A stretch of 64,000 nt of DNA from an uncultured Erythrobacter sp. (GCA_947500645.1 CANMSD010000002.1:124001-188000); one strand, 5' to 3'. Positions 39,186-49,077 are shown, numbered from the stretch's first letter. Notes: generated by a model from the sequence alone, not told the origin. Program-made: numbers and translations.

Positions 39186-39875
39186 TCAGCCTTCGTCGGT
39201 TTCGTCGAGCACCCAGTTCGGATCGGAATCGCCGACATTGCGCGAGAAGGTCCAGATATCGCGGCTTTCAACCGCATCATCGAGCGATCCGGCAACCACA
39301 TTGCCATCCTTGTCGCGTGTCACCGCAGCGATATCTGCGACAAACAGCATTGCGATGCGCGCCATGCGTCCATCTAGCTGTGCCGAGTGAATCTTGGTCT
39401 CTTCGACCCGGATCAGCTTGTTCTCAAGCTTGTGCCCAGCGGCCTCGCGCGCGTCGATTGCCGCGACGAAGCCCTCGTACACATCGTCATCGCACAATTC
39501 GCGCAGCGTTTCGCGGTCGCCGTTCCAAAATGCCTCAAGCACCATTTCATAAGCGGCGCGACCACCCTCCATGAAAGCGTTGAGCTCAAACCGGTTATCA
39601 GCGGCAGCAATCTCACGAATGCCGCGCTCTACAGCTGGCAGAACGCCAACGATCTGAGGTGCAGGATTGGCAGGAGTTGGCGTCGCAGCAGGCTTCGGAG
39701 CCGACTGACCAGGCTGATTCGCGCCAGCATCAAAGCGGTGCGGAATGGACTCTTCTTCATGCTCAGCCCGCTGGCCCAGCACCGAATAAAGGCGCAGCCC
39801 CAAAAATGCGGCGATCATGGCAAGAATAATAATTTCAACAATCACAATTGTGGTACCCGGTTCGTTGGGTGACAC
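39186..39875 (-). CDS. timA: TimA-type Tim44-domain protein
   Basis: The protein has one N-terminal membrane segment (VEIIILAMIAAFLGLRLYSVLG), a charged linker and a C-terminal Tim44-like domain (about residues 90-225) with ERGIREIAAADNRFELNAF and AYEMVLEAFWNGDRETL. TimA is a putative alphaproteobacterial adaptor related to mitochondrial Tim44. The GTG at 39875 gives 229 residues; a GTG at 39845 is another plausible start because most family members begin close to the membrane helix. It is the first gene of the timA-mltA-smr group and diverges from secB by 223 bases. Confidence 0.87.
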   Translation of the reverse strand: MSPNEPGTTIVIVEIIILAMIAAFLGLRLYSVLGQRAEHEEESIPHRFDAGANQPGQSAPKPAATPTPANPAPQIVGVLPAVERGIREIAAADNRFELNAFMEGGRAAYEMVLEAFWNGDRETLRELCDDDVYEGFVAAIDAREAAGHKLENKLIRVEETKIHSAQLDGRMARIAMLFVADIAAVTRDKDGNVVAGSLDDAVESRDIWTFSRNVGDSDPNWVLDETDEG

Positions 39876-40098
39876 GCCCTCCAGCGCAGCACCCGGTTTC
39901 CAACACCCCTTCGTGCCCTAAATAGTCGTTAAATACAATTCGACAACGACCTTTCACTCTATCGCTCGCGGTTTTTGCGTGCGCCTCATCCGGTTGCGAG
40001 CACGGCTCACGCCTGCTAGGCGCGCCGCCAATCCAAAGACTCAATCCGCTCGCCCTTTATGTGAGCATTACCATACTCGTAATCGAAAGAACTTAACA

Positions 40099-40626
40099 AT
40101 GGCCGACGAAGGCGACATTCTCACCGACCTCAATGACCCAGCAGCAGGCGCAAACGGTGCCGACAATCAGCCCACGGCGGGCCTGATTACGCAATATGTC
40201 AAAGACCTGTCTGTCGAGAATCCAAACGCACCCGATGTTTATCAATGGCAGGACCAGCCACAGATTGATGTGCAGTTCAATATCGGTGCCGACCAGGTGA
40301 ACGAAAACGTTCACGAGGTGACGCTGAAGGTCAATCTCGACGCCAAGACCGAGCAAGGCAGCGCCTATCTTGTCGAGCTGTCCTATTGCGGCCTCGTCGG
40401 TGTGCGCAACCTGCCGGAAGACCAGACGCATGCCTTCCTGTTCGCAGAAGCTCCGCGGATGCTCTTCCCATTTGCTCGCCGCGTGGTGGCGGATGCCGTT
40501 CGCGATGCCGGCTTCCCGCCGCTGATGATGGATCCGATCGACTTCAACGGCCTCTATCTGCAGCAGCTTGCCCGCAAGCAGCAGGAAGAAGCAGCCGCTG
40601 GCGGCGCGCCTGCCGGCGAAGCGTAA
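40099..40626 (+). CDS. secB: Protein-export chaperone SecB
   Basis: The 175-residue chaperone keeps preproteins unfolded and delivers them to SecA. The ATG at 40099 starts the family N-terminus; an in-frame reading from 39979 has no support. Motifs are TQYVKDLSVENPNAP, NVHEVTLKVNLDA, LFPFARRVVADAVRDAGFPP and MMDPIDFNGLYLQQL. The C-terminus is Ala/Gly/Glu-rich as is usual. murJ follows after 25 bases. secB opposite timA is the order expected in this group. Confidence 0.96.
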   Translation: MADEGDILTDLNDPAAGANGADNQPTAGLITQYVKDLSVENPNAPDVYQWQDQPQIDVQFNIGADQVNENVHEVTLKVNLDAKTEQGSAYLVELSYCGLVGVRNLPEDQTHAFLFAEAPRMLFPFARRVVADAVRDAGFPPLMMDPIDFNGLYLQQLARKQQEEAAAGGAPAGEA

Positions 40627-40651
40627 GCACGTAGCAGTGCGGGCCTGAGCG

Positions 40652-42217
40652 ATGAGCCTGCTCAAAAATGTCGGAACGATCGGTGGGCTGACGCTCACCA
40701 GCAGGGTCGCCGGGATGGTGCGCGAGATGATTTTCTCGCGCGTCCTCGGCGCCAATGCGATTACCGACGCCTGGTTTCAGGCCTTCATCATCCCCAACGT
40801 GTTCCGCCGCCTGTTTGCGGAAGGCGCGTTTTCGGCTGCCTTCGTGCCGATGTTCTCCAAGCGCCTGCACGGTGAAGGCGGGATGGAAGAAGCCCGCTCG
40901 TTCAGCGCCGATGTTCTGAGCGTATTCCTGCCGGTGCTGATCGCCCTGTGCGCGGTGATGCTGCTCGCCATGCCGGGCGTGATCTGGCTGCTGTCAGAAA
41001 AGCCGATCGATCCGCAAACCTATCCGATTGCGGTCGATTTTGCGCGGATCATGTTCCCTTATATCGTGCTCGTGAGCCTGGTGACGCTCTTCACTGGCAT
41101 GCTCAATTCTGTCTCGCGCTTTGCGCCGGGGGCGAGCTTCCCGATTATCCTGAACCTCGTGCTGATCGCGGCGCTGCTGGTCGGCGAACGCTGGATAGCG
41201 ACGGGAGCGAGCCTGGAACAGGTAGCCTATGGCATTGCCTGGGCGGTGACCGGTGCTGGTGTGATGCAGCTTGCATGGCTCTATTACTGGGTTCGGGTCG
41301 AGGGTTTCGAAGTGAAGATGCGCCTGCCGCGCCTGACGCCCGAGGTGAAGCGGCTTGGCATCATCGCTCTACCCGCAGCAATTGGCGGCGGCGCGTATCA
41401 AATCAACACTCTGGTGCAGCTCTATTTTCTCAACCAGCTCGATAGCGGCGCGGTCAGCTACATGAATTACGCCGACCGGCTGAACCAGCTGCCGCTCGGG
41501 ATTATCGGCATTGCTTTATCGACAGCGATCCTGCCGACGCTCTCCAAATTCGTCGGCAGCGACGACAATGCCGGCGCATCACGCATCCAGTCCGATGCTA
41601 TCGAGTTGGCCATGCTGCTCACCCTGCCCGCGACCGTAGCGCTGGCCATTTGCGGTGTGCCATTCGTCACCATGATCTTCGAAGGCGGGCGCTTTGCCAT
41701 CGAAGACGCCAATCAGACAGGGGCAGTGCTCACCGCTCTGGTGCTCGGTCTGCCCGCCTATGTGCTGATCAAAGTGCTGGTGCCTAACTTCTATGCGCGG
41801 GCTGACACCAAAACGCCGGTCTACACCGCTTTCGTCGCGCTGTTCGTATTCATCACTTACAACATCCTATTCCTCGATAGATTCGGCGTGGTCGGTGTCG
41901 CCTATGCCAGCGCAGTCGGAGCGTGGATCAATGTGACGATCCTCTATGTCGTGCTGGTGGTACGCGGGCATTATCATGTCACATGGCCGCTGGTCGGGCG
42001 CATAGCGCGGCAAATGATCGCCGCCGCCGCAATGGGCGCAGCGCTCTACTACGCGCGCGATCTGCTGACAGACTATTATTCCGCTGGCATCTTCGAACGG
42101 CTGTTTGCGCTCGCCGTGCTGGTAGGTGCCGCCGCAATCGTCTATTTCACCCTCGCCTTTGTGCTTGGAGCGATTGACCGAACCCGCCTCGCCAAGCTCA
42201 CCCGCAAGTCCGCCTGA
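40652..42217 (+). CDS. murJ: Lipid II flippase MurJ
   Basis: The 521-residue MOP-family membrane protein flips lipid II across the inner membrane for peptidoglycan synthesis. Fourteen hydrophobic segments are expected and seen. The start SLLKNVGTIGGLTLTSRVAG, the loop EGAFSAAFVPMFSK and the central YMNYADRLNQLPLGIIGIAL are typical. The length is normal. It is 25 bases after secB and 19 before trpS, so the three probably share a transcript. Confidence 0.96.
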   Translation: MSLLKNVGTIGGLTLTSRVAGMVREMIFSRVLGANAITDAWFQAFIIPNVFRRLFAEGAFSAAFVPMFSKRLHGEGGMEEARSFSADVLSVFLPVLIALCAVMLLAMPGVIWLLSEKPIDPQTYPIAVDFARIMFPYIVLVSLVTLFTGMLNSVSRFAPGASFPIILNLVLIAALLVGERWIATGASLEQVAYGIAWAVTGAGVMQLAWLYYWVRVEGFEVKMRLPRLTPEVKRLGIIALPAAIGGGAYQINTLVQLYFLNQLDSGAVSYMNYADRLNQLPLGIIGIALSTAILPTLSKFVGSDDNAGASRIQSDAIELAMLLTLPATVALAICGVPFVTMIFEGGRFAIEDANQTGAVLTALVLGLPAYVLIKVLVPNFYARADTKTPVYTAFVALFVFITYNILFLDRFGVVGVAYASAVGAWINVTILYVVLVVRGHYHVTWPLVGRIARQMIAAAAMGAALYYARDLLTDYYSAGIFERLFALAVLVGAAAIVYFTLAFVLGAIDRTRLAKLTRKSA

Positions 42218-42236
42218 TTAGAAAGAGCCAAATTTC

Positions 42237-43253
42237 ATGCAAGTCGTCTCCGGCATTCAGCCAACCGGCAATCTTCACCTCGGCAACTACCTTGGGGCGA
42301 TCCGCAATTGGGTGAAGATGCAGGACGATATTGGCGATGACGGTCAGTGCCTGTTTTTCTTGGCCGATCTGCACGCGATTTCCCAGCCGCACGACCCCGC
42401 AGAGCTCAAGCGAACGACTCTCGAAATGACAGCAGCGCTGGTCGCTTGCGGCGTCGATCCATCGCGCTCGATCCTGTTCAATCAGGCACAGGTTCCCGCT
42501 CATGCGGAGCTGCAATGGTTGCTGAGCGGCACGGCACGCATGGGCTGGCTCAACCGCATGACCCAATGGAAGGACAAGGCGGGCAAGAACCGCGAAGGCC
42601 AGTCGATCGCGCTGTTTACCTATCCGGTTTTGCAGGCGGCGGACGTACTGCTCTATCAGGCGACTCACGTGCCCGTGGGCGAAGATCAGAAGCAGCATTT
42701 GGAGCTGGCACGCGACATTGCGCAGAAATTCAACAATGATTTCGCTTCTGAAGATGCGCCGATCTTTACTCTCCCCGATCCCTACATTCCGCCAGAGGCC
42801 GCGCGGATCATGAGCCTGCGCGATGGCTCCGCGAAGATGAGCAAGTCCGATCCTTCGGAAATGAGTCGCATCAATCTGACCGACGATGCCGACACGATCA
42901 TGAAGAAGGTGAAGAAGGCCAAAACCGACCCCGAACCGCTGCCAAGTGAGCTTGAAGGCTTGGAAGACCGCCCTGAAGCGCTCAATCTGGTTGGTATTTA
43001 TGCCGCACTTGCAGGTCAGGAAAAATCACAAGTTGTCAGTGACTTCGGCGGACAAGGCTTCGGCGCGTTCAAACCGGCCCTCGGCGAATTGCTGGTCGAG
43101 AGTTTTGCTCCCATCACGGAGCGGTTTCGCGAGCTTATGCAGGATCGCGAAGCGCTCGATGCCATCCTCGCGCAAGGTGCGGCCAAGGCCCGCGAGAAGA
43201 GTACACCCACGCTCGATGCGGCCTACAAGGCGCTCGGCCTGGTGCGCGGATAG
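42237..43253 (+). CDS. trpS: Tryptophanyl-tRNA synthetase
   Basis: The 338-residue class-I synthetase charges tRNA-Trp. The HIGH-type motif is in [16 protein letters not shown] and the KMSKS motif in [46 protein letters not shown] and the C-terminal helices are standard. It is complete and last in the secB-murJ-trpS group. The 216 bases after it hold no recognisable gene. Confidence 0.97.
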   Translation: MQVVSGIQPTGNLHLGNYLGAIRNWVKMQDDIGDDGQCLFFLADLHAISQPHDPAELKRTTLEMTAALVACGVDPSRSILFNQAQVPAHAELQWLLSGTARMGWLNRMTQWKDKAGKNREGQSIALFTYPVLQAADVLLYQATHVPVGEDQKQHLELARDIAQKFNNDFASEDAPIFTLPDPYIPPEAARIMSLRDGSAKMSKSDPSEMSRINLTDDADTIMKKVKKAKTDPEPLPSELEGLEDRPEALNLVGIYAALAGQEKSQVVSDFGGQGFGAFKPALGELLVESFAPITERFRELMQDREALDAILAQGAAKAREKSTPTLDAAYKALGLVRG

Positions 43254-43469
43254 ACACGCCAGAGCGCCCCATTCGCGTCCCAAAGCGGGTCATTTGGTCA
43301 TCTCGCGTTCAAAATGTGTTCAGACCACGTCTTTACACTTAGGCGCGCTAATGACAGCTTGTCGGTCTTAGGTCAGGTTTCGATCCGGATGATTCCGGTT
43401 TTGGGCCGAAGGGGAGACGCACGACTAGCCGTGAGCACAAACGGCCGTGTGAATACGAAAGGTGATACC

Positions 43470-44168
43470 ATGACCAACCCTCTCAAATCCTGCGCCCGCT
43501 ATCTCAAGCGCGCCAGTGTACCGCTATTGATGCTGGGCCTTGCCGCCTGCGCGACGCCGTTCAAGGCGGATGTGTCACGCTTCCAGACACAATTGCCCGC
43601 ACCCGATGGCAAGACCTTTGCCGTAGTCGCCGAAGATCCTAAACTCGCCGGCGGACTTGAATTCGCGCAATATGCAGACTTCGTCGAAGCCGAGATGCAA
43701 GAGCTTGGCTACACTCAGTCAGAGCCGGAAGCTGCCAACCTGCTGGTCCGGTTTGACTACGGAGTCGACAATGGTCGCGAAAAAGTGCGCACAACCGGCT
43801 TTCACGATCCCTATTTCAGCCCATGGTATGGCGGATTTGGCCGACGCGGTTTCTATCGCGGTCGCGGCTTCCACCGCAGCCGGTTCCGCGGCGCATGGGG
43901 CTATGGCTTCTATGATCCGTGGTTTGGCGGTCCGGAAGTTCGCAGCTTCACCGTCTATACCAGCGGCATCGATATGAAGATCGACAACACCGAGACCGGC
44001 GAACGCTTGTTCGAAGGCAAGGCACAGGCTGTGTCGCGCTCAAACCGCTTGCCTTACCTCGTGCCAAATCTGGTCGAGGCGATGTTCACCGACTTCCCTG
44101 GTAACACAGGCGAAACGGTGCGGATCACGATCAAACCAGAAGACAAAGTCGCCCGCCGAGACGACTAA
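43470..44168 (+). CDS. DUF4136 lipoprotein
   Basis: With the ATG at 43470, behind AAAGGTG, the product has 232 residues. The signal peptide ends in LGLAAC, so Cys27 would be lipidated. The DUF4136 domain follows: FAVVAEDPKLAGGLEFAQYADFV, split as FAVVAEDPKLAGG and LEFAQYADFVEAEMQELGY, then ANLLVRFDYGVD. A Gly/Arg/Phe/Tyr-rich loop near residues 105-150 has a run of GFxRGRGFHR type. It should be anchored in the outer or inner membrane facing the periplasm; the function of the family is unknown. A strong terminator follows. Confidence 0.85.
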   Translation: MTNPLKSCARYLKRASVPLLMLGLAACATPFKADVSRFQTQLPAPDGKTFAVVAEDPKLAGGLEFAQYADFVEAEMQELGYTQSEPEAANLLVRFDYGVDNGREKVRTTGFHDPYFSPWYGGFGRRGFYRGRGFHRSRFRGAWGYGFYDPWFGGPEVRSFTVYTSGIDMKIDNTETGERLFEGKAQAVSRSNRLPYLVPNLVEAMFTDFPGNTGETVRITIKPEDKVARRDD

Positions 44169-44193
44169 GAATTATCCTTGGACGGGATAAGAG

Positions 44194-44229
44194 GGCGGTG
44201 CCGATCATTTGATCCGCACCGCCTTTTTT
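44194..44229 (+). terminator. Rho-independent terminator after DUF4136 gene
   Basis: GGCGGTGC pairs with GCACCGCC, with an inner GATC/GATC pair around ATTT, followed by TTTTTT. It also separates the convergent yjhX gene. Confidence 0.92.
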
Positions 44230-44241
44230 GTTGCCCTGAAC

Positions 44242-44499
44242 CTATCGGTTGTCGAGCTGCGCCCGAACGGCTTCAAGCCCCCTTCGAGTGATCTGGTAGG
44301 GTTTACCGGATTGACTGCGGATCAACCGTCGACGCCTTAGCCGCCTGAAAGTTTCGAGCGTGCAATCGGCAAGCCGGAAGCCATCGCGGTTAAAGCAGTC
44401 GACGACGGTCACTCGACCATTGTCCGCGCGTTCGAAGCGGATCATGCCGCCCTGCGCCAGCACATGAAGAACGCGCTGTTCGCGTTTCGAAATGTTCAC
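44242..44499 (-). CDS. yjhX: YjhX/UPF0386 family small protein, toxin-like
   Basis: This 85-residue protein closely follows the YjhX pattern: [43 protein letters not shown], then [20 protein letters not shown]. It has a winged-helix-like make-up and a basic middle ([11 protein letters not shown]). In E. coli YjhX is a topoisomerase-directed toxin paired with the acetyltransferase-like YjhQ. No YjhQ-like gene is next to it: the flanks are a DUF4136 lipoprotein and dut. It may therefore be an orphan or a regulator. Confidence 0.82.
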   Translation of the reverse strand: MNISKREQRVLHVLAQGGMIRFERADNGRVTVVDCFNRDGFRLADCTLETFRRLRRRRLIRSQSGKPYQITRRGLEAVRAQLDNR

Positions 44500-44686
44500 T
44501 GAAAATGTCCTGATTGTATATGCAACAGATCAGCGCCGTGCGGCGATCTCGCGGCACGGGCGCTACACTGCCGGTCCGCACAATCTGCGCGGTAGCGGCG
44601 ATCAGTTGTTCACAATCTCTGACATAAAACCCTGTATTGGATCGGCCACCAAATAGGCTTTGGTACCAGCGCAGGTCAAGCTTGGC

Positions 44687-45193
44687 CTAGAGCTTCTCAT
44701 GCCCGCCGGTTGAGCCAAAGCCGCCAGCGCCTCGATCGGTCGCGTCCAGCTCGTCGACTTCAACCCATGCACCCTGTGTGACGGGAGCCAGCACCAGCTG
44801 CGCGATCCGGTCTCCGCGCGCGATGACGAAGTCGTCCGTACCATGATTTATCATGATCACTTTCAGCTCGCCGCGATAATCGGAATCGATCGTGCCCGGA
44901 GTGTTGGGAACGGTGATCCCATGCTTCAAGGCCAGGCCAGATCGCGGTCGCACCTGAATTTCGAAGCCCTGCGGAATCGCCACCGAGAGTCCCGTCGCGA
45001 CCGCATGCCGCGCACCCGGCGCGATAATCACATCTTCAGCAGAAACAATATCCATGCCCGCCGCGCCGCTGGTGGCATAGGCCGGTAGTGGCAGACCCTC
45101 GCCATGTGGCAGGCGTTTGACCTCTACCGGGACAGGAGCGGATGTCTGCGCGCCTTCCAGACCGAGCGAACGCTCGGCGGCGTCGCCGCTCAT
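44687..45193 (-). CDS. dut: dUTP diphosphatase
   Basis: The 168-residue enzyme hydrolyses dUTP to dUMP, keeping uracil out of DNA. All five trimeric dUTPase motifs are present: [39 protein letters not shown] and [10 protein letters not shown]. There is an N-terminal extension of about 30 residues before the core. It overlaps the coaBC stop by four bases (ATGA), so it is coupled to coaBC, the common alphaproteobacterial order. Confidence 0.96.
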   Translation of the reverse strand: MSGDAAERSLGLEGAQTSAPVPVEVKRLPHGEGLPLPAYATSGAAGMDIVSAEDVIIAPGARHAVATGLSVAIPQGFEIQVRPRSGLALKHGITVPNTPGTIDSDYRGELKVIMINHGTDDFVIARGDRIAQLVLAPVTQGAWVEVDELDATDRGAGGFGSTGGHEKL

Positions 45194-46890
45194 TCCGCCG
45201 CCTCGGCGGTCAGCGTGTCAGCGATGCGCTGCGCCAGCACGAGAGCGACTTCGCGCTTGTGCATCGTCTCTAGGCTTTCGACGCCTTCGCTCGAAACGAT
45301 GTGGATGGTGTTGCTGTCGCCACCCATGACATCGCCGGATACATCGTTCGCGACGATCCAGTCTGCCGCCTTGCGCTTGCGCTTCTTCTTCGCGTTTTCG
45401 AGCACGTCTTCGGTCTCGGCTGCAAAGCCAACCACCAGCTCGGGGCGATTGCTGCCGCCGGCGAGATTGGTGAGAATATCGGGGTTTTCCGTCAGCATCA
45501 GCACAGGCGGGGCAGAACCGCGCTTCTTCAGCTTTTCGGAAAGGTAATCCTTCGGTTTCCAGTCAGCGACCGCAGCGACCATTACCGCAGCGTCGGCTGG
45601 TAGTGCGTGTTTCACTGCGTCAGACATTTGCTCCGCGCTTTCGACGTCCACGCGATCAACCCCGGCGGGCGTCTTGAGCGCGACCGGACCGGCGACCAGA
45701 GTGACCTTCGCGCCAAGCGCGGCAGCGGCAGCGGCAATGGCAAAGCCCTGCTTACCGCTCGAACGGTTGGCGATGTAACGCACCGGATCAAGCGATTCCC
45801 AGGTCGGCCCGGCTGTCACCAGCACATGGCGACCCTCGAGCGGACGGTATGATGGATCAACATCGAACCCGCCGCCGCCCAGTGCATCGTCTAGCTCGGC
45901 CTCGACACCTTCCTCTGACGGAGGCGCATCCGGGATTACTTCAGGCGCAGATTTACGCTTGTCGACCGTGTGATTGATCGCGCTGGGATCCATCGGCGGT
46001 GCGGCCCCTGCCCCACCCTTCTTGGCCAGCAATGGCCCGCCAAGGTCCGGGTTGAATTCGGGCGTTTCTTCGATCGCGTCACCGTCTTCAGACAGTTCAG
46101 CTGCTTCGGCATCCTCGCCAGCCTCTTCGGCTTCGATATATTCCGCCTCGATATCTTCGTGCGTGCGCTTGGCGGTCGAACGCGGAATGATCATCGACAG
46201 CAGACCGCCCAGACCCTTGCCGGTGTCCTCGTCTTCCTCGACCTCTTCGGGTTCGAGCGCTTCTACTTCGTACTCTTCTTCGGCCTGCGCATCATTTGCG
46301 GCCACCGCGACCGGAGCTGCTGCAGGGGCTGCCTCTTCCACCTCGATATCGAAATAGGCAGCGATTTCGCGCCAGATCGCATCGGGTTCGGGCAGCCGAC
46401 CGTAACCAAACTCGCCGCAAGCCATCGGGCCTTCATCGGGGTCGAGCACATTGACGCCCGCCTGACGCAGCCATTCGATGTTGCGCTGCGTCGCCTCGTG
46501 CTCCCACATCCGCACATTCATGGCAGGCACCGCCATCACCGGCTTATCGGTTGCCAGGATCAGGGTCGTGGCGAGATCGTCGGCGATGCCGGATGACATC
46601 TTGGCAAGCAGATCGGCGGTCGCCGGGCAGACCACGACAAGGTCCGCCTCGCGGCTAAGCTCGATATGCCCCATCTCAACCTCGTTCTTGAGGTCCCAGA
46701 GATTGGTATAAACCTGGTTTTCGCTGAGCGCGGCAAGCGACATTGGGGTGACGAATTGCTGACCACCTTTCGTCACAACGCAGGTGACATCGCCCCCACC
46801 TTTGCGGATCAGGCGGACCAGCTCACAAGCCTTATAAGCGGCGATTCCACCGCCCACGACCAACAGGATTTTCGGCCGCGTTTCAGTCAT
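45190..46890 (-). CDS. coaBC: Bifunctional phosphopantothenoylcysteine decarboxylase/phosphopantothenate-cysteine ligase with long acidic insert
   Basis: The enzyme carries out two steps of coenzyme A synthesis. With the ATG at 46890 it has 566 residues, about 160 more than usual. The decarboxylase CoaC is residues 1-183, with His75 (MGHIELSR) and Cys158 ([13 protein letters not shown]). The ligase CoaB begins near residue 351 ([20 protein letters not shown]) and contains [11 protein letters not shown]. Between them lie about 165 residues rich in Glu, Asp and Ala, probably disordered. dut follows with a four-base overlap. Confidence 0.94.
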   Translation of the reverse strand: MTETRPKILLVVGGGIAAYKACELVRLIRKGGGDVTCVVTKGGQQFVTPMSLAALSENQVYTNLWDLKNEVEMGHIELSREADLVVVCPATADLLAKMSSGIADDLATTLILATDKPVMAVPAMNVRMWEHEATQRNIEWLRQAGVNVLDPDEGPMACGEFGYGRLPEPDAIWREIAAYFDIEVEEAAPAAAPVAVAANDAQAEEEYEVEALEPEEVEEDEDTGKGLGGLLSMIIPRSTAKRTHEDIEAEYIEAEEAGEDAEAAELSEDGDAIEETPEFNPDLGGPLLAKKGGAGAAPPMDPSAINHTVDKRKSAPEVIPDAPPSEEGVEAELDDALGGGGFDVDPSYRPLEGRHVLVTAGPTWESLDPVRYIANRSSGKQGFAIAAAAAALGAKVTLVAGPVALKTPAGVDRVDVESAEQMSDAVKHALPADAAVMVAAVADWKPKDYLSEKLKKRGSAPPVLMLTENPDILTNLAGGSNRPELVVGFAAETEDVLENAKKKRKRKAADWIVANDVSGDVMGGDSNTIHIVSSEGVESLETMHKREVALVLAQRIADTLTAEAAE

Positions 46891-46961
46891 TTTTGAGACC
46901 CCGCAAGAGGGGCCGGCCAGCAGCACATAACTTGCTCTATTCCCTCAAATCGCACTCAACT

Positions 46962-47031
46962 TATGGTTAATCCTAGCCTTACAGTGCGCTTCGGCCAAGT
47001 CCAAGCCGGTTCCATGGCTTACAATGGTTAA
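46962..47031. promoter_or_regulatory. Two CtrA-like half-sites between coaBC and the DUF4345 gene
   Basis: ATGGTTAA (the complement of TTAACCAT) occurs at 46962-46969 and again at 47024-47031, 62 bases apart, in the 213-base divergent spacer. Two copies in one spacer are unlikely by chance in GC-rich DNA, but full TTAA-N7-TTAA sites are not seen. Confidence 0.4.
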
Positions 47032-47103
47032 GTTTTGTTGAGCCGAGCTTGCCTATTTCGGGCCAAACGCGCCATAATCTCGCCTAAGAGAGGGGATCGA
47101 ACT

Positions 47104-47505
47104 GTGATCTTGATATTGCGCGCAATCCTGCTGGCAGGCGGGCTATTTTTCGTGCTTCTGGGAACGAGCTTTCTGCTCGATCCGAGCGTCGCAGGGGCCG
47201 ATTTCGGTGTTCAGGCACAGGGAGTGCAGGGATTATCAACGATTCGAGCAGACTTTACCGCCTTTTTCTGGGTTTCGGGCGGTTGCATGATCTGGGGCGC
47301 CTGGGCGCGCAATGGCGACCCTTTGTTGGTCGCGGCTGCCCTGATGGGCGTGACATTCTTCGGACGCCTGATCTCGCTCTATGTTGACGGTACTTACGAT
47401 GACTTCATGCTGCCGATGATCATCGAGGCGATCACCGCGATCCTGGCCTTGCTTGGCAGCCGTCTGCTGCCGCATCACAAGCTCACCCCAGCTGACGAAG
47501 AGTAG
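47104..47505 (+). CDS. DUF4345-like small membrane protein
   Basis: The GTG at 47104 has AGGGG eight bases upstream and gives 133 residues; the in-frame TTG at 47035 is less likely. There are four hydrophobic segments: ILRAILLAGGLFFVLLG, then a loop with IRADFTAFFWVSGG, WGAWAR and the later pair FFGRLISLYVDGTY and EAITAILALLGS. The pattern fits the DUF4345 family of unknown function. It lies on the opposite strand between coaBC and ubiB, breaking the otherwise collinear ubiE-ubiB-coaBC-dut order. Confidence 0.75.
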   Translation: MILILRAILLAGGLFFVLLGTSFLLDPSVAGADFGVQAQGVQGLSTIRADFTAFFWVSGGCMIWGAWARNGDPLLVAAALMGVTFFGRLISLYVDGTYDDFMLPMIIEAITAILALLGSRLLPHHKLTPADEE

Positions 47506-47520
47506 GTAAGCGAACTGCCG

Positions 47521-49077
47521 CTAACCTAGCCAGCCGAGCGCCACGGCACCGAACATCGCGCCTGCGCCCACTGCACCGGCGAGCAGATAGCCGAGCAAGC
47601 CCGCTCCTTCTCGCGGCTTTCTATCAGTGACCAGTGGCACGTCGGGCAAAGGCGGTTGCTCGGGCGCGCCGCCCTTGGCCGGGAAGCGCTCTTCGATCCG
47701 GCGGATAAGGTCCGGCAAGCGCAGAAAGGTTTGCGTATCCTCCCTGATACGTTCTGCGACCGCAGCCTCCGGGCCCAGCTCATCGCGGATCCACCCGCGC
47801 ACATAGGGCGCAGAGACATCCCACATATTGATCTCTGGGTTGAGCTGCGTCGCAATACCCTCGACCATCACCATTGTCTTTTGCAGCAACAGCAGATGCG
47901 GTTGGGTCTGCATGTCGAAATCGCGGGTGATCGCGAACAGCCCATCGAGCATTTGCCCCACGCTGAGCTCGCTCACCGGTTTGCCGCGCATCGGCTCGCC
48001 AACCGCGCGCAGAGCCGTCGCGAATTCGCCGACCGAGTGATAGCTCGGCACATATTGCGCCTCGAAATGGATTTCGGCGACGCGTTTGTAATTGCCCGTG
48101 GTCAGGCCGTAGAGGATTTCTGCCAACCATTGCCGCGCGCGTCGATCGATCCGGCCCATGATCCCGAAATCGATCGCCACGATCGTACCGTCGTCTTCGA
48201 CGAACAGATTGCCCTGGTGCATATCGGCATGGAAGAAACCGGCGCTGATCGCTTGTGTCAGGAAAGAGATGACCAGCCGCTCGGCCAGATGGGGAAGGTC
48301 ATGGCCCTTGGCCTGCAATTCCTCGATCTTGCTGATCTTGATCGCTTCGATCCACTCGACCGTCATCACCCGGCCATTGGTCCGGTCCCAGTCGATTTCG
48401 GGAATACGATAGCCCTCAACCGCGGCCATACCTTCGGCGAGTTCGGAGGCGCTAGCCGCCTCTCGCCGCAGATCGAGCTCGCTGTTGGTCCAGCGCTTGA
48501 AATTGGCAATGGTCAGGCGTGGACGAAGCCGCGATGCCTCTCCGCCAAACGCTTCCAGATGCGCCGCCGCCCATTCATAGGTCTGGATGTCGCGCGCAAA
48601 CTTTTCACGAATGCCGGGGCGTAGCACCTTAATCGCAACTTCGCGGCCATCCGTCGTCCGGCCCTTATGGACCTGCGCAATAGAAGCCGCACCAACCGGA
48701 TCGGGATCGATCTCGCTAAACAGGCTGCCGATAGGCTGTCCGAAGCTCGCTTCGATCTGCGCCTCAATCTCGGTGAAAGGAACCGGCGGCAGATCGTCCT
48801 GTAGGCTAAGCAAGTTGTTAGCCGCTTCATCCCCGACAAGGTCAGGCCGTGTCGCGAGCGATTGCCCCAATTTGATTGCTGCCGGGCCGATCGCCCGAAA
48901 GGCTTCTGCATAGTTGGGCGTCTTGGGCTGGAAAGTTCCAAGCCGGGCCAGGCGGACCAGCCGCTTGACCGGTGTTGGTGTGTTGGGATCGCTTTCAATC
49001 CCGCGCAACGCGCCATGCTTGGCCAGCGTCCGGCCCCATTTGAGGAGCCGCCAGATATGCGTGATCGGTCTGGTCAT
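47521..49077 (-). CDS. ubiB: UbiB-family ubiquinone biosynthesis kinase-like protein
   Basis: The 518-residue ABC1/ADCK-type protein supports ubiquinone synthesis, probably as an ATPase that handles lipid intermediates. The family KxGQ motif is AIKLGQSLATRPDLVG, the Ala-rich loop and nucleotide-binding motifs follow (ASIAQVHKGRTTDGREVAIKVLRPG split around VAIKVLRPG), and FHADMHQGNLFVEDDGTIVAIDFG carries the catalytic HxDxxxxN and DFG. Two membrane segments are at the C-terminus. ubiE lies 68 bases upstream on the same strand. Confidence 0.95.
   Translation of the reverse strand: MTRPITHIWRLLKWGRTLAKHGALRGIESDPNTPTPVKRLVRLARLGTFQPKTPNYAEAFRAIGPAAIKLGQSLATRPDLVGDEAANNLLSLQDDLPPVPFTEIEAQIEASFGQPIGSLFSEIDPDPVGAASIAQVHKGRTTDGREVAIKVLRPGIREKFARDIQTYEWAAAHLEAFGGEASRLRPRLTIANFKRWTNSELDLRREAASASELAEGMAAVEGYRIPEIDWDRTNGRVMTVEWIEAIKISKIEELQAKGHDLPHLAERLVISFLTQAISAGFFHADMHQGNLFVEDDGTIVAIDFGIMGRIDRRARQWLAEILYGLTTGNYKRVAEIHFEAQYVPSYHSVGEFATALRAVGEPMRGKPVSELSVGQMLDGLFAITRDFDMQTQPHLLLLQKTMVMVEGIATQLNPEINMWDVSAPYVRGWIRDELGPEAAVAERIREDTQTFLRLPDLIRRIEERFPAKGGAPEQPPLPDVPLVTDRKPREGAGLLGYLLAGAVGAGAMFGAVALGWLG

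Noticed and set aside
44602..44844. 80-residue frame overlapping the 3' end of dut
   Set aside because: It is a shifted frame of dut with no own start signal or domain.
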